Positions 1-12,749 of a stretch of DNA of 64,000 nt are shown piece after piece; position 1 is the stretch's first letter, and each line of letters starts with the position of its first letter. Made by a program: the position numbers and the translations under genes. The notes beneath the pieces were generated by a model that was not told the DNA's origin, did no database searches, and saw only the letters and a program-made list of their open reading frames with translations. The stretch comes from Torreya grandis. Lineage: Eukaryota; Streptophyta; Pinopsida; Cupressales; Taxaceae. The DNA is taken from the NCBI GenBank assembly GCA_037957365.1, contig JARHVA010000639.1, positions 2,578,001 to 2,642,000 on the forward strand. Direction: 5' to 3'.

Positions 1-102
1 TTAATGACTAGGTTTTAATGTATATCTAAATATTGCCATTCCTTTCAAATAACTTTATTCTCAATAGTATTATCTCTTAAAACCCTTAAAGCACACAAAA
101 CA
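1..102 (+). repeat. 5' LTR of element A, right end only
   Basis: Matches 8417-8518 with scattered differences and ends in AAAACA, like the 3' LTR. The rest of this LTR, and the left target-site duplication, lie outside the window. Confidence 0.8.
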
Positions 103-104
103 TT

Positions 105-118
105 TGGCGAACCTAACC
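105..118 (+). promoter_or_regulatory. Candidate primer binding site of element A
   Basis: Two bases after the LTR end (102) the sequence reads TGGCGAACCTAACC. A TGGCGA start is typical of tRNA-primed plant Ty3 elements; the primer tRNA is not identified. Confidence 0.5.
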
Positions 119-242
119 TTTGTGTATTGAAACAAAAACCTACTTTCTATATTAGGATTTTTAACTTCACTCAAATTCCATTTCAATTTTCTATATTTTA
201 TTTTTCAGATCTAATTTATGCTTATATAGGCCTAGTTTAGGA

Positions 243-1067
243 ATGTTAACTATTCTTATTTCTTTGGCTATCCTACTTGGAATTTATAATTTTTTCCTAA
301 AACTTCACCTCCTTATGGATTCCCTAACTCATCCAAAAAATCCCCACCCTTTTTATCTTATTTTCAATGTACTTGATGATCAATGTATTTCATATGAGGA
401 TCTTATGGAACATCAAAAAGGGGATAAAAACCTTACCATTCCTTATAACTATGACAATGAAATAACAAATGATGAAAATTCAAATTCAAATGACCTGGAT
501 AGTGATAATGATATTTATTATTATGGATATGAATGTAATGATCTTCCCCTTGGCCATGTTGAACCTCATTCTCCTCCTCATTTGCATTTCAATAATGAAG
601 AGTCTCAAGAACCAACAAACATGCAAAATGATATTGTTCCTAATGTTGATAATCCAATTATTACATCTCCTCCTTCTTTAGTTGAATTTCCTTCTTCCCT
701 TTTCAATGATATAAATGTTGAAAAAGTTGAATGTTCTTCTTCCCTTTCCAATGATACAAATGTTGAAAAAGTTAAATGTCCTTCTTCCCTTTCCAGTAAT
801 ACAAATGTTGAAAAAGTTGAATGTCCTTCTTCCCTTTCCAATGATACAAATGTCGAAAAAGTTGAATGTTATTCTTTCCTTTCCAATGATGAACACATCC
901 AAATTTTTGAATTTTTGTCTTTTATCTCTCATAATGCAAATACTGATGAAATCCAATGCATGCCTTCACTTCCAAACAATACTAGTGTTGAAAATACCAT
1001 GCCTTATTTGCATAATTCAGACACATCTAGCCCAAGTTTTTATTCCCCTCTAGTATGTAATAATTGA
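243..1067 (+). CDS. Leader ORF of element A, repeat-containing, unknown function
   Basis: An uninterrupted 274-codon frame between the primer site and gag. The first ~25 residues are hydrophobic (leucine/isoleucine-rich) and could be a signal anchor or chance. Residues ~75-130 are rich in Asp, Asn and Glu. From residue 149 there are five 15-residue repeats of the form (C/F)PSSLSNDTNVEKVE, the last diverged. I do not recognise the protein. Its place upstream of gag recalls the extra ORF1 of Ogre-type Tat elements, which is an inference from position only. It is the longest open frame of element A, while gag behind it is broken, so it may be young expansion of low-complexity repeat rather than a selected gene. 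Confidence 0.45.
   Translation: MLTILISLAILLGIYNFFLKLHLLMDSLTHPKNPHPFYLIFNVLDDQCISYEDLMEHQKGDKNLTIPYNYDNEITNDENSNSNDLDSDNDIYYYGYECNDLPLGHVEPHSPPHLHFNNEESQEPTNMQNDIVPNVDNPIITSPPSLVEFPSSLFNDINVEKVECSSSLSNDTNVEKVKCPSSLSSNTNVEKVECPSSLSNDTNVEKVECYSFLSNDEHIQIFEFLSFISHNANTDEIQCMPSLPNNTSVENTMPYLHNSDTSSPSFYSPLVCNN
687..911 (+). repeat. Five 45-bp tandem repeats in the leader ORF
   Basis: Units begin at 687, 732, 777, 822 and 867. The unit length is a multiple of three, so the frame is kept. The middle three are nearly identical; the first and last are diverged. Confidence 0.9.
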
Positions 1068-1740
1068 GACACTTGTATTATCTCTCAAACTTTCCTGTTT
1101 GAATGGATAAATGAGAGTACCAATGAACATCCTAAGGAAATAGTTACAAAACTTGCATTGTTTGGAGACAAATAAAAAGTTCAAACTCCATTTGATGTAT
1201 CTCGCTTAAAGGATAAGTCATATAAATCCAATAAATTTAAAAGTAGCATTCCATTATATCTTAATTTTTTGAATAAAAATTAAAGTGATAGTTTCACCCC
1301 CCCACATGCATGATATTACAAATTAAGTGCTAGATGTCCCTTCTTCTCCCAACTTTTTGCATTTTTGGCTAAACAAGAGAAAACATGTACAAGTGAAATT
1401 ATTTAACCCATTCCTATTGAAATTAATTGAATTCCAAGTGAAGTATCATATTTTAATGATAATAGTGTTCTCATTTGTGATATACAATAGGACATACTTA
1501 CCTCTTTAACTATGGGTACTCCTTTGCCAAATATTGAAAACCCATGTGATGATTCTCCTCTCGAGAGTGATACAAATCCCACCATCCCTATGTTTCATGT
1601 CAATGGTATTTTACAACCTATAACACAAACTTAAAAGTCTCCTCATGATATTTTATCTATTATGACTGCCATATGAGATTTGCAACATCAAGTCAAGGCT
1701 CTTCATTTACAAGTTTCTTCTCACGAGGCTCTTTTTGAGT
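1068..1740 (+). other. Decayed internal sequence of element A between leader ORF and gag
   Basis: Lies between two coding remnants of the element. Short open stretches on + are broken by stops; no domain seen. Confidence 0.5.
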
Positions 1741-3150
1741 AAAATACATTATCAGGACAACCTATTTCTCAACATGTGTTTGAATACCTTTATCCACGAA
1801 AAATTACTATGATTTATTTCTCTTTATTTGATGGTAAAATGGATCCTACTATTCACTTGAAAAAATATACACTCTTTTGGACATTGGGACTAAAATGTAA
1901 GTTTGATATTAAAAGCATTCAATTGCATTTTAACAGAAGGGGTTCTTGATTGGTATTGAAATATTCTAGATGGTTCATTATTGAATTTAAATAATCTTGA
2001 GGATGTGTTCTTATCACATTTTCACTAATCTACCTTACCTAAGTTACCATTGGAACACTTGCAAACATTGACCTAAAATGAGAATGAATCTCTACAAGAC
2101 TATGTTATTCGATTTAAGGATGTTTTATATTCATTAAACTTTACAACATTAGATTTGTAAATATAGTTTATATTTAATAAGGGTATTCTCTCTCCACTTA
2201 GAGAGAAAGAATTACACAAGCCCTTTTCTTCATTTGATACTTTATATTGGGATGTGCATAAATATACATGTGCTTTAACCAATACACAAACTCAATTACC
2301 TATTTTTCCATCACTAACCAAACATGCTAAGAATCATGTTTCAAGGGCACCTAAACAAGTTACCAAGTATCATGAACCACTTTAAAGGTCTTATATAGAA
2401 CCCCCAGTACGTAACAAAGTACCAATAATTAAAGTATTAAACAAAGGAAAATAACATGGGTTTTTAGTACCTCCCATAATTATATCAAATAACACCACGA
2501 GACACTAGCCTATGTAATTTGATTGGTACCATAATAGATCACATGATATATTATAAATTTTTTTGGATAAATGATTGATCAAACTCCCCCCCTAATTCAT
2601 ATTACCCACCTCATAGATTTGATAAAATAAAAGGAAAAGACTTTTGCACTTATCATGGTATTAATGGACATCGAGATAATGAATGTTTTACTTTCGAGAA
2701 AAAGCTTATGTAGTTACCAGATTAGGGAATTATAACATTTAAAAAAAGGGAATAGAATTCATTCACATACTTCTTCTATAGGCATGCCTAACAAGGTTGA
2801 TCCATCCCATGTTAATCTTTTTAAGGAAAACATTGTCCATCAGCCCTTGTAGAAGGCACCCACTAGCATAAGTCCTCTTAGTGTGCTCTCTACTAGGAAT
2901 GATCATTCCCACACTGATCCTACCAAGGACCCATTGGTTGATCATGTCTTGGATAAAGGCATGCATGGAGGGAATGTACCTACACAATAGATTTTGGTTC
3001 CTAAACATGTACCTACAGATTCACTAGTTAAACCTACAGTTTTAGTAGAGTTGATTTTAGAACCAAATCCTATAGTTGCTTTACCACATGATCATTATAG
3101 TAAAACATTCTTATTTCCTATAGGGTTCTATTGCATACGATGAGTAATTT
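1741..3150 (+). pseudogene. Ty3/gypsy gag remnant of element A
   Basis: Conceptual translation, with frameshifts and stops, gives the gag core order. FDGKMDPTIHLKKY (from ~1827) fits the plant gag motif with Phe-Asp-Gly and Asp-Pro plus a downstream His-Leu. Next come TEGVLDWY (~1930), a block resembling the usual leading-to-HF segment, and ESLQDYVIRFKD (~2090). At 2645-2686 lies CTYHGINGHRDNEC, a CX2HX4HX4C variant zinc knuckle. Gag forms the particle shell and binds the RNA. A Ser/Pro/Thr-rich tail is readable to about 3150, where the antisense PMD remnant takes over. Stops (for example in the DWY-N block) show it is non-functional. Confidence 0.8.
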
Positions 3151-3399
3151 ATAAATTCACATTACACAAGTATTTTATTAAATTAAAATGTTTCTTATAA
3201 CCTTTTACCATATCCACAACATATACCATGAAATTCAAATGTAACTAACATTTCATATAATAATCAACAGACAATAAATTAGTGAAAATATATTAGATAC
3301 CAAAACAAGCCATGTAAACAATGTCATAAACATATAAACTAATATAATTTTTTTACAAATAAACAAATCAATCATAAGTGGGTGACATATCTCTCAAGT

Positions 3400-5310
3400 T
3401 ATACTCCTAATCACTATAGACATCCATAAATCTAACACCTTTAGAGGTAGATTCACCAAAAATAAACTATGGACCCCATGCATGTGAAATCACATGTATT
3501 CTCTCCTCAAAATCACCCAACCACCACATTGTCTCCTCATGCTCTTGTCTCAAAAGATAGTAGTGCTCAATAAATGTCTGCATGATCTTGGTGGAACTCC
3601 ACTCTAGGATGTCATGTCTATTTAGCTCCATGCATAGTTTCTCACACTTTGTAGCTACTATATGATATGCCACCATAACTCTGATAATTGGATCAAATAA
3701 TGGTGCATGTTCCCTAAAAATATCAAAAACTCTCTATATAAATCCATCACCATCTACATCCATCAACACACTATGAGTAAGGGCCTAAAATTCCTGATCT
3801 ACCATGCTCAATCACTCTTGGTTACCTACATAAATTGAAATAATACACCAGTTAATGACATATATAAAACCTAATACTTTTATAGAAACCTCAAATACAA
3901 AAAATCAAAACTAAGTTAATTACATGTGGCTCTAATATATGCATCATTAACCCGTTTTGGTCTTACTCGAGCATCGCCTCCTCTATCATCCCTATCTCTC
4001 CACCACCACCTTGTGCTATAGGAATGACACCTAGAGATACAACTAAAATAGGGAACAATATAGGCCATTGAGCCCCAATCCACCATTGAACATACCCATT
4101 AGTACAACCCACATCATCTCCTATTATTAGGGGAACCTCAGGGTCTCACTCATCACCAGGGCACATGGCTAAATCTACAACAATGGGTGTCGATATATCA
4201 TGTGGCATGTGTCCACTCTGTATTATGCAATGCCACATATCTGGTGTTGAGGGCACACCTTGATTGATACCAAAATATCCTATCACTTGATCATACTTAA
4301 ATAGCTCATATACTCTAGGAAGTACATCAATCAACCACATGCTAAGATAAAATCTCTATAACTCGTGCCCATCTTCTAGCCATCTAGCAAAGGTCCTATA
4401 AGGATGCCACAAAATTTGATCATGAGTAAGCCTATCCAACATAGTCTAGTATTCCATCATGGTATGAAGTCTACCATAAGGGAATACCCACAAATCATCA
4501 AACACCTATGGGTGGACCCATCTAGGAAGGGTACCACCAACTGGTCACACTACTACAATATGTTTAAAAGCTCAGACATGTAACAGAGTCATTATACCAA
4601 TCACACCACCATGGCTCTCTAGTATAAAATTATAAAAATATATGTACGAGTGGGATAATATATTGAGATACCAAGAATATATGGCCCTATCCAACTCAAT
4701 ATGATGAACCACTTTGTACATATAATAAAAAATCTGAATTGTCCCACTCTCCATAACTACAAATGATGATAGTAATACACAAATAAACTTTTGCCATCAC
4801 AAAACATCACCACTAATAATGTTATCAAGATGAATCATACTATTAAGATTAAGCTTAGGATACCTCTTCCTATTAAAGTATACATACGACCAATGAATAT
4901 ATCTAAGAGTCTCATCACCAACAATCTGCACTCTCTCACCTCTAACTAGTAGCTGAAAGATCTAATATACATCCTACAAGATGATGATCATCTCATCCGT
5001 AGGAAACCAAAATGTATAGGTATCTGGGTTTAACCTCTCCACTAGAGTAGTAAGGAGGTGGATTACATATATAATCTATCCCAAGTGAGCCATATTCCCT
5101 AATCTTTCTTGATCAATGACGTGCCAATCAACCATATCTAAACCTAGATCCACCAAATTTAAATAGTGTCAACCATGCCAGAAATCTTGAATATGCACAT
5201 TCTTATGCAACCAAGAAATCAAAAATAAAATTTCTTTAGTAATCACAATTTTTTTATAAAATATAAAATAAACTAAGGACAAATGATAAAGATGCTAACA
5301 TCAGACTGTA
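3400..5310 (-). pseudogene. Plant mobile domain (PMD, MAIN-like) pseudogene, antisense in element A
   Basis: Read on the minus strand, the N-terminal part at ~5200-4920 gives DMVDWHVIDQERLGNM, then a block ending NPDTYTFWFPTDEMIIIL, then (after a stop) FQLLVRGERV. This is the PMD signature: Phe-x-(L/F/M)-Pro-x-x-Glu-Met, then a leucine-rich stretch and Gly-x-x-Val. Further on, 4754-4572 and 4340-4146 remain open and continue the alpha-helical body (for example MWLIDVLPRVYELFKYDQVI). Several stops interrupt the frame. PMD proteins occur in plants as cellular silencing factors (MAIN, MAIL1) and within transposons, including Mutator-like and Ty3 elements. Here the gene lies inside an LTR pair, opposite to gag, so I read it as an extra antisense ORF or a captured gene. 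Function in this copy: none expected. Confidence 0.75.
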
Positions 5311-5319
5311 GTGGCCAAA

Positions 5320-6090
5320 TAAGACAGTTGTGCCAAACACTAACATCCATGCCAGACACATATGTCAAATGGTAATGTATAACAATGGATGACTGCATTA
5401 CCATCTTGATGTAAGCATCCAACATACTGACACAAGTGTGTAATGGCCTATGGAAATGCCAAAAACTAGGCTCAAAATGTAAATTTTAAAAAAATTAAAA
5501 TGATTAATAAATTGCTAAACAAATTACTTACCAGCTAAAAAAATTCCTAGCTGACTAGGGCACTCTAGAGCATATCAAATCATAAAGGATGAGGAGCTAT
5601 CCCATGTGGCATTGGTTCTCTCTAAGCTCGAATCTCAAAAGTCATAAAGGTTCAAAATGCAAATGATTTCAGAATTCTATTCCAACTCACCTAATATACC
5701 ACCTTGGCATAACTTTAAATGACCATATCTTGAGCCCTAGTTATCTACATTCAAAATTGCAAGTTATGTTGGGATATAGATAATGACCCCTTCCATATTA
5801 TACAAATTTTAAATTTTTTCAAACAATGTCAAAAATAACTAAATTTTTTACTACACAGATATCCTACAACATTCCATATATTACCAAAAATACTGTTACA
5901 AATTATTGGCTACAACATTACCAAAATATTACTAAGTCAAATGCTATCAAACAAATTCAATATTATTCATTTTATGAGGGGACCACTAGTAGACACTATA
6001 ATATCTTCTCCCAAATGGGGTATTTTAATAGGGTTATGTCTATAAACATGTTCTACATAATCTAAAAATACTTGGTACATTTCTTAGATA
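5320..6090. other. Non-coding spacer of element A
   Basis: AT-rich internal sequence between the PMD remnant and the hairpin array. A 79-codon open frame at 5826-6065 on + has no recognisable content. Confidence 0.5.
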
Positions 6091-6395
6091 TAGTAAGGGC
6101 ATGCTTTGGAAAAATAATCTCCATATTGATTTAGTATGTGCTACTTATATCAAATTTCAGATTCAGTGGGGGCATGTCATATGGACATGGCTTCCACACA
6201 TTCATAGTTTCTAGATTATAGTGGGGGCATGCTTGGAAAGCATGTTCTCCATATCTATTTAGTATTTAAGATCTTCATCTTGTTATGGGGGCATGTTTTG
6301 AAAAACATGTCCCCCACATTGGTACTTATTCTAGTTTTATATTCCATTATACACAGTGGGGGAATGATTTTGAAACATGTTCTCCACACTCACAC
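6090..6395 (+). repeat. Array of five hairpin-forming repeats in the 3' spacer of element A
   Basis: Five copies starting near 6095, 6163, 6219, 6284 and 6355, spaced ~55-70 bp, each of the form GTGGGGGCATG, a short middle, CATGT(T/C)CTCCACA. The fourth (6284-6318) is nearly a perfect palindrome: TGGGGGCATGTTTT facing AAAACATGTCCCCCA. The purine-rich GTGGGGGCA half resembles the polypurine tract before the 3' LTR. Confidence 0.8.
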
Positions 6396-7240
6396 AAATT
6401 TAAAAATTGGAAAAACATACATGGTATACAATCCAAATTCACAGTTATGGAAAAATCCTACACATTGGTACCATTTATTATACATATTTTCAGCATGAGA
6501 CATATCCAAGGTGTATATGTTATGAAACATGTGCCTAATACTAAAAAAATCCAAATCAACTTAAAAATTCCAAAAATTATATGTACTGATATCATGATTG
6601 ATCATTTACGGACTATATTGAGCCTTACCTACCTATAGCGGTTGGTTCTTATTTTTGGAGTGATTGTAAGGATTTAAATCATCTAGTCTCACCAAGTTAT
6701 TGGGTGAGCTTGACTACACAACTCACCCTATTCTAAGCTACACGTATATATATCTTTCACACTTGAGTTGTGCTCATCAGGAAATGATACTCTTGATGGA
6801 TGAAGCACCACTCTTCCTATTACAAGTTGGGGGCATGATCAAATCCCAACTCTCCTTACTCTAGGTACAACACCACCATGGTGAAATACACTTTTACCAC
6901 TTGTAAGATCACTCATCTTTATGGTCAGTGTGTGGATGAGGTTTCAAGTTCCCCTATCTACTTCTCTAATTTCCAACACTTTAGACCCTATTACTACATG
7001 ACACATACATAGGTGTACTCTATCCATGCTATTTATTTATGAAACTCTATAGTATTGCTTACATACAAATTATATATGTTGATTTATCTTTTTTTTTGAA
7101 AATGATTGGTTATATGTAAATTTTAAGGGATAAAGGATTGAAGGCACAACTCGAGAAAAGACAAAGTATGTTTCCACACCACAATATGCATTTGATTTTC
7201 CTTTAAACTAGTAATTCCCATTTTTCTTGCATTACTAGAT
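6396..7240. other. 3' spacer of element A, no gene seen
   Basis: Internal sequence up to the polypurine tract. Open frames of 60-117 codons show no domain and are probably chance. Confidence 0.5.
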
Positions 7241-7254
7241 GAAATGGGGGCAAA
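7241..7254 (+). promoter_or_regulatory. Polypurine tract of element A
   Basis: GAAATGGGGGCAAA directly before the LTR start TGTAGATACCC. This is the plus-strand primer site layout common in plant Ty3 elements. Confidence 0.85.
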
Positions 7255-8518
7255 TGTAGATACCCATTTTGGTACAATTACACATATTACTATTTTTCTT
7301 ATATGTATATACTTTTTTAATAAGAATTAGACATATAGTGACATGGTCTCTCTTGGACCTCTTCAGCTCTATCTTATTTCACTTGATTTGCCTGCCCCTT
7401 GGGCTTGTGTGCTATGTTTGTTTATCCTCATTTAGTTTTTTCAGATACCCCTAACTATTGTGCTTATTTTTTGAATTTTTTTAGCCCATGGACACTTGCA
7501 TTCATCTTGGAAACTAGCATCAATGTTAATGTCTAGGATTGATGTATTCATATAGCATTTTCTTTTTACCTTTTTCCATATCTTTCACATTGTGATCATT
7601 TTATTAGACTTCTTTACCCATCCTATGGTTGGATTTTTGCATGTCATTAGGTTCTAATTCAAAGTTAAAAGGTTTTTATATATACAAAGGCTATGATCTA
7701 ATTAACCTACCTTCTAATTTGATAAGGAAACTCTATAATAAGAAAGTATTGTCTATTTCAAGCAATCAAATTTCACTACAACATTGCTTTAAATATCTAA
7801 AGCATTCAAAAGGTCAAATATATTATTGCATTAATTGTACCAAGGGTTATTAGGAGAAATAACATGTAGTCATACTATTACAATTAATTACACATGCATA
7901 GGAGGGAGATCTACATGTGAGTCTGAGGCCCTCTTAAGAGTATTGGCTATGTAGGTAGCACTTGGAAATAATAGGGTTGCTAGGGCTAAATTAACTCATA
8001 TTACGAACCCCTTTTTACCAGGTTATAAAAGGTACATTAAAAAAATTAGGGTTATTTATTATCTAGATTTGGCATAGATGTGAACATAATTTAAGACACA
8101 AGAAGATTGCACAGGTGGTGACATAGGTTTGATCCAAATGTGAGGTCATGCCTGTATATATTTATCATTGTACACTAGTGTCAGGTGTAGACATGAGCAT
8201 TGACGTTACTATCCCAAATCGACACAACTGTTTGATGGTAAAAAATTATCAAAACATAGAATTAACAAAACCCATATCTCTAACACAATCCTATGATGAC
8301 TCCTAACCACTTTCATGATCTATACTAGAACATTAAATAAGATACGTTCTCTTTATCCTTTAGTTTCTTTATACTTATTATATTTATTACACATGCTAAA
8401 TTAGATAAAACCTGTATTATTAACTATATTTTAGTGTATATTTGAATATTGTCATTCCTTTTAAATAGCTTTATTTTCTAGGGAATAATCTTGTAAAATC
8501 CCTAAAGCACATAAAACA
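7255..8518 (+). repeat. 3' LTR of element A (1264 bp)
   Basis: Starts TGTAGATACCC right behind the polypurine tract and ends ATAAAACA at 8518. The end matches the partial 5' LTR at 1-102. The right flank begins AGTCT; the left duplication is outside the window. Confidence 0.85.
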
Positions 8519-10691
8519 AGTCTAATCCAAGTGTTTCAAAGAAATGAAAATATCCAAGGTTCTTACCCTCTATAGTCACTACTTTTGCACCATAAAATAC
8601 AATGGTTTTCATACCCAATAATATTTACTCATTCCTTATTATTTAATATATAAGTTTCTTGTCTTTACTTTTAAATTTTATATCCTAAGTAAGGATTGAT
8701 TTATACATGTTTCATTGCATGTTTGCATGAAGCATAATTCAATGTGTGGCCTACATTCAAGGTGGTAATTCATAGGTAAGTTTGGGTTTATCTTATTTCC
8801 TTTTGCTTTAGTAATTTCAATTTGATACATTATTAGAATAAAATGACAACAAATGTAGACACATAAATTAACATTTATTTCTAAAACAATGCATATGTGA
8901 CCACTCCTTATACACACTTAGCTCATGTTTAATTCCATGGTTTGTGATAGCCATTCCTTCACTTCTATGCAGATGACCTATTCCTACAAGTAATTAATGG
9001 TCATAAAATGTCCCTATTTATATTTCCAAACAACTCAAGCCCCTCTAATTGATCCATAATTCCAGTTATGTTGTCTTTACTCCTTAGATAAGGCCACTCT
9101 AAGTCAATCCTTCCCACTGATAGTGTTTGAATATGTGGGCCACATCCTCCTAAAAATAATGGCTAGTTTATTAAATTAAACTCATGTAATGGGTCATGTT
9201 GCACATTTCACAAGCCTTATCTGAAGGAATTCCAAATTGATCACTATAAAAACACATTTTCAGGCCATTTTTTCACTAGAGGCTTATATGATTGAAAATC
9301 ACCATAACATCTCATTGCACATTGAAAGGAAATAATCTATTCTTCCCAATTCTAAATTCACACAACCCTAGTATCCTTGAACTAATTATGAATACACCTC
9401 TAAGGTCATAGGTCACTATTGAAGCACTTAATCACACTAGGATTACACTGACATATAACTTTACATAAGTCTTTTACACATTCCACAATAGAACTACATG
9501 AATTTTGATCCCTCTTCAGAGTATTGGTATGTAGGACACACTCAACATAGAGGACATTGATGTCAAACACAACTTCAACCACTAAACCCTTTCCCCCTTT
9601 ATTCTATTTTATTCTCATGACCTATTCAGCTAGGGTTCTAAGTGAAGAATAAGGCACATAATGGCTTCTATAGTGAATAATGTAGATTTGATCACAAACA
9701 CAAAGGAAATAGGTGAAGGTGCACAGGTCCAATATTTCATATATTTGTAAAACCCTACCAGACACTAACATGCCCTAAGGACACCTACATGGGCCACTCT
9801 TATCTGATTCCAATAGAATTATCCCATATTCAATCAAAGCCCTATTCTTGATTCATAACATCATCATATAGTCACATAGTTAGTTTCATAGTTTTCCTTA
9901 TATTCCAATGTATCTTATTTCCAAATATGTTTTTCTTTTTTAGTACCTTTCCTTTTAACATATTTCTATGTTTATCAAGTTCCAAATCACTCTATGTTAT
10001 TTATTACATACTTGTAGCATTCTAATTTGATGTATCCATTTACATAATTAAGATCTCACATATCTCTAATTCCCATTTTTTGATAAAATAATAGCATCTC
10101 AGTCTTACAAATATTATTTCCCCAACAAGATGTCACATAACTCTAAAGTTGCAATGCCATAAGTTACAATGTCCTCCATAAGATTGACTTTGTATTCAAA
10201 GGTGTATTATCACTGGACTTGTATATCCTTCCCTTGTTTAATCCACCTTAAAGACAATGACTTGGAATGCACAATAGAGGTAAGGCCTAGGCACTGGTCT
10301 ATAGATTGCATGATGACGTTCTTCTAGATTCTACTATCACTGATTATATGAAGACACTTACCCATCATGCAAAAAAAATGTAGAAGAGGTTTTATTGATC
10401 CCTAGAGTCTCCATGGCAGTGGAATTAGTGCTCAGACAAGTGGCATATATATTAGTTTCATCCATTTATGTGGGACTAGATGCAAATTATGAAAGAAAGG
10501 ATTATTTTGTAAGACATTCATATTCATGATGGGTGTGTGATGATGTTGATAACACCACTTATCATCAAACTTTTTATTTCCTTTGTTTAAAGTATAAGGT
10601 GTAGGATCCTTCAAATTTTATGTGGCCTTCATAGTTTACTCTCCTTTAAAAATAATTCTACTTTGATACGGGATGCCGAGATGAAGAGTGG

Positions 10692-10713
10692 TGCACAAGA
10701 TGGATCTTGTGCA
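10692..10713. repeat. Perfect inverted repeat, 10-bp arms
   Basis: TGCACAAGAT and ATCTTGTGCA separated by GG. No coding context. Confidence 0.85.
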
Positions 10714-12674
10714 TGATGTTGGATGAACAGGTGAGACATTGTTTCATCTCTATCTTATCTTTGATCTTGATGTCATTGTAATAAAATTTACCTAGAGTGT
10801 TAGAATTCAAAAACTATATCTTCACATGGACATAAGGTGAATGTATATTGATTTACTTTGATGCCTTATGTTGTTCAGTCAAGTTATTGCATAGGCACAT
10901 AGTATAGTCATAAAACACATTGGTATAATTTTCCAATGACTACTCCTTACTTTAGGTCTTACGTTATTCAGAATAGGCTAGATAGAGTTGACTGATAATA
11001 CTTCCTTTTCTCATTATGTTGGCATGTTTATAAGTATAAAAAATATCTATGCATTAATAACAATGATCCACATCACACAACCTATGACCTTGTGTGTAGG
11101 AGAAAACCTTACACTTAGAGATAAGATATGAAGTTATGAAGAGTGTGCATTGTGTTATCATGCAAAAAGTAAACTAACACACATTTAAGTAACTGATAGT
11201 TTGATAATTATAATAAATTTAAATTCTATTTAATGGGAATGGGTAGGGTAAAAGTATAGATATGTACAATGTTACAACATGGTTATGAATGTAGTTTCAT
11301 GTGATTATAAGGTGAAACACTTTCTCTAATGTTCCTAGATAGAAGCTATGATTACAATGCATATGAGAAATATTAGATATTCAGGGCATGATATATATCA
11401 CTATAATTTTGTATACCATTGACCTTAGGTTGGATGCATATGTTACATATTTTTAAAAAAATACAAGAAGGAAGTTACAACTACCAATAGTTACATAGAG
11501 AATGGTTACAAGTCATTTCATTTTCTTTTGTTGTAATGGTTGAACATTTTCTAGGTGTGTGGAAGTTGACTTGCTTAATCAGATGTTTAACTTGAGAGAT
11601 TACTAACATGTCATAGAATTGAGAAGTTCCATATATCAATCCATGTGGATTAGGTGTGACAAAAATATTTGTGTGAGGCACACGAGATGTTAGATGGTTC
11701 TAATATGTGTAAGAGGTTTTGCATAGAAGTGAAGTGTTATTTAACAATACATTGGTACACAAGTGTTATTCCAAGTGAAGGAATATCCATGGAAAATTTT
11801 TATAAGTCTTATATGTGTGCATAATAAATGCATCACAAAGGACTCCCAATTGTGTTGTGTTTAAAGGAAAAGTGTACATAACTATGCGGTTATGCATGGA
11901 GCACCAACATAAACTATAGAAAATACTTAATGTTACATGTAAATTCATCCTAAAATTACCCCTTAATACATCCAAATGTTATATTCTAAAGATACCACAA
12001 TGGTACATCTTAATTCAACCTAAAGTCACCCTAATGTCGCTCGCTAAATTCATGTGTTCAGAATACACCTTAAGGCCACCCTATAGGGATGCCTCCTTTG
12101 TACGAATTTAAATATTACTTAAGGGTTATAATTTTAAATAATAAAATCCAATGCAACTTTAAATTTAATTTAAGGTGACATTAAATGGTTTAAATTTTGT
12201 AGTGTGTATGTCAATCCATGTGTTAATATCCTCTTAGCTCTCACTATCTCTATGAGATGCGAGGTTTGTAATTTTTTTTTTTCAAAACTATAACTCCAAC
12301 AAACATCAAAATCAATTTAAAAGGCCCAAAAAATTATAAAATGATCATTAGTTTACCCAAAATAGACACCAAGTATAAAAACTACACCCAAAGAACCTTA
12401 TGTTCAATATTGAAATCTTAAAAATGACTAAACATTGACCATATTTGATTTTGAAAAGCTATCTTTTAAATGGAAACTTCTACATCTTTGAAACCAAATT
12501 AAAAAAACTTGGAGTGGCTATAACTTCTTATTATTAGTGAAATACATATAAAGAATAAGTTTGATTTATTTTATATTATATTTTAATATAAAGTAAATGT
12601 AAATTTATAGTTAAATATTTATTTCACTAATATCAACATAAGTAAATTTTTTAAAAATGTAATGCAAAGCAAGT

Positions 12675-12749
12675 GCACCCTTTGCATTGCATAAGGTTTA
12701 CACTCTTTATAATAAATAAGGCATATACCCTTTGCAATGCATAGGGTGC
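12675..12749. repeat. Imperfect inverted repeat, 19-bp arms
   Basis: GCACCCTTTGCATTGCATA (12675-12693) and TTTGCAATGCATAGGGTGC (12731-12749) pair at 17 of 19 positions around a 37-bp loop. Could be the relic of a small foldback element. Confidence 0.7.

Larger units (their letters stand above)
1..8518 (+). mobile_element. Element A: Tat-like LTR retrotransposon lacking pol, with antisense PMD gene
   Basis: The first ~100 bases match the last part of 7255-8518 (shared stretches such as TATTGTCATTCCTTT-like and CCTAAAGCACAYAAAACA), so they are the end of a 5' LTR and the start of a 3' LTR copy of one element truncated by the window edge. Between them, in order: primer-site-like sequence, a leader ORF with repeats, gag remains, an antisense plant-mobile-domain pseudogene, a hairpin array and a polypurine tract. 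No protease, RT, RNase H or integrase was found. Upstream extra ORFs and antisense ORFs near the 3' end are known from the Tat/Ogre lineage, so I infer that lineage; without RT this is not proven. Confidence 0.8.
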
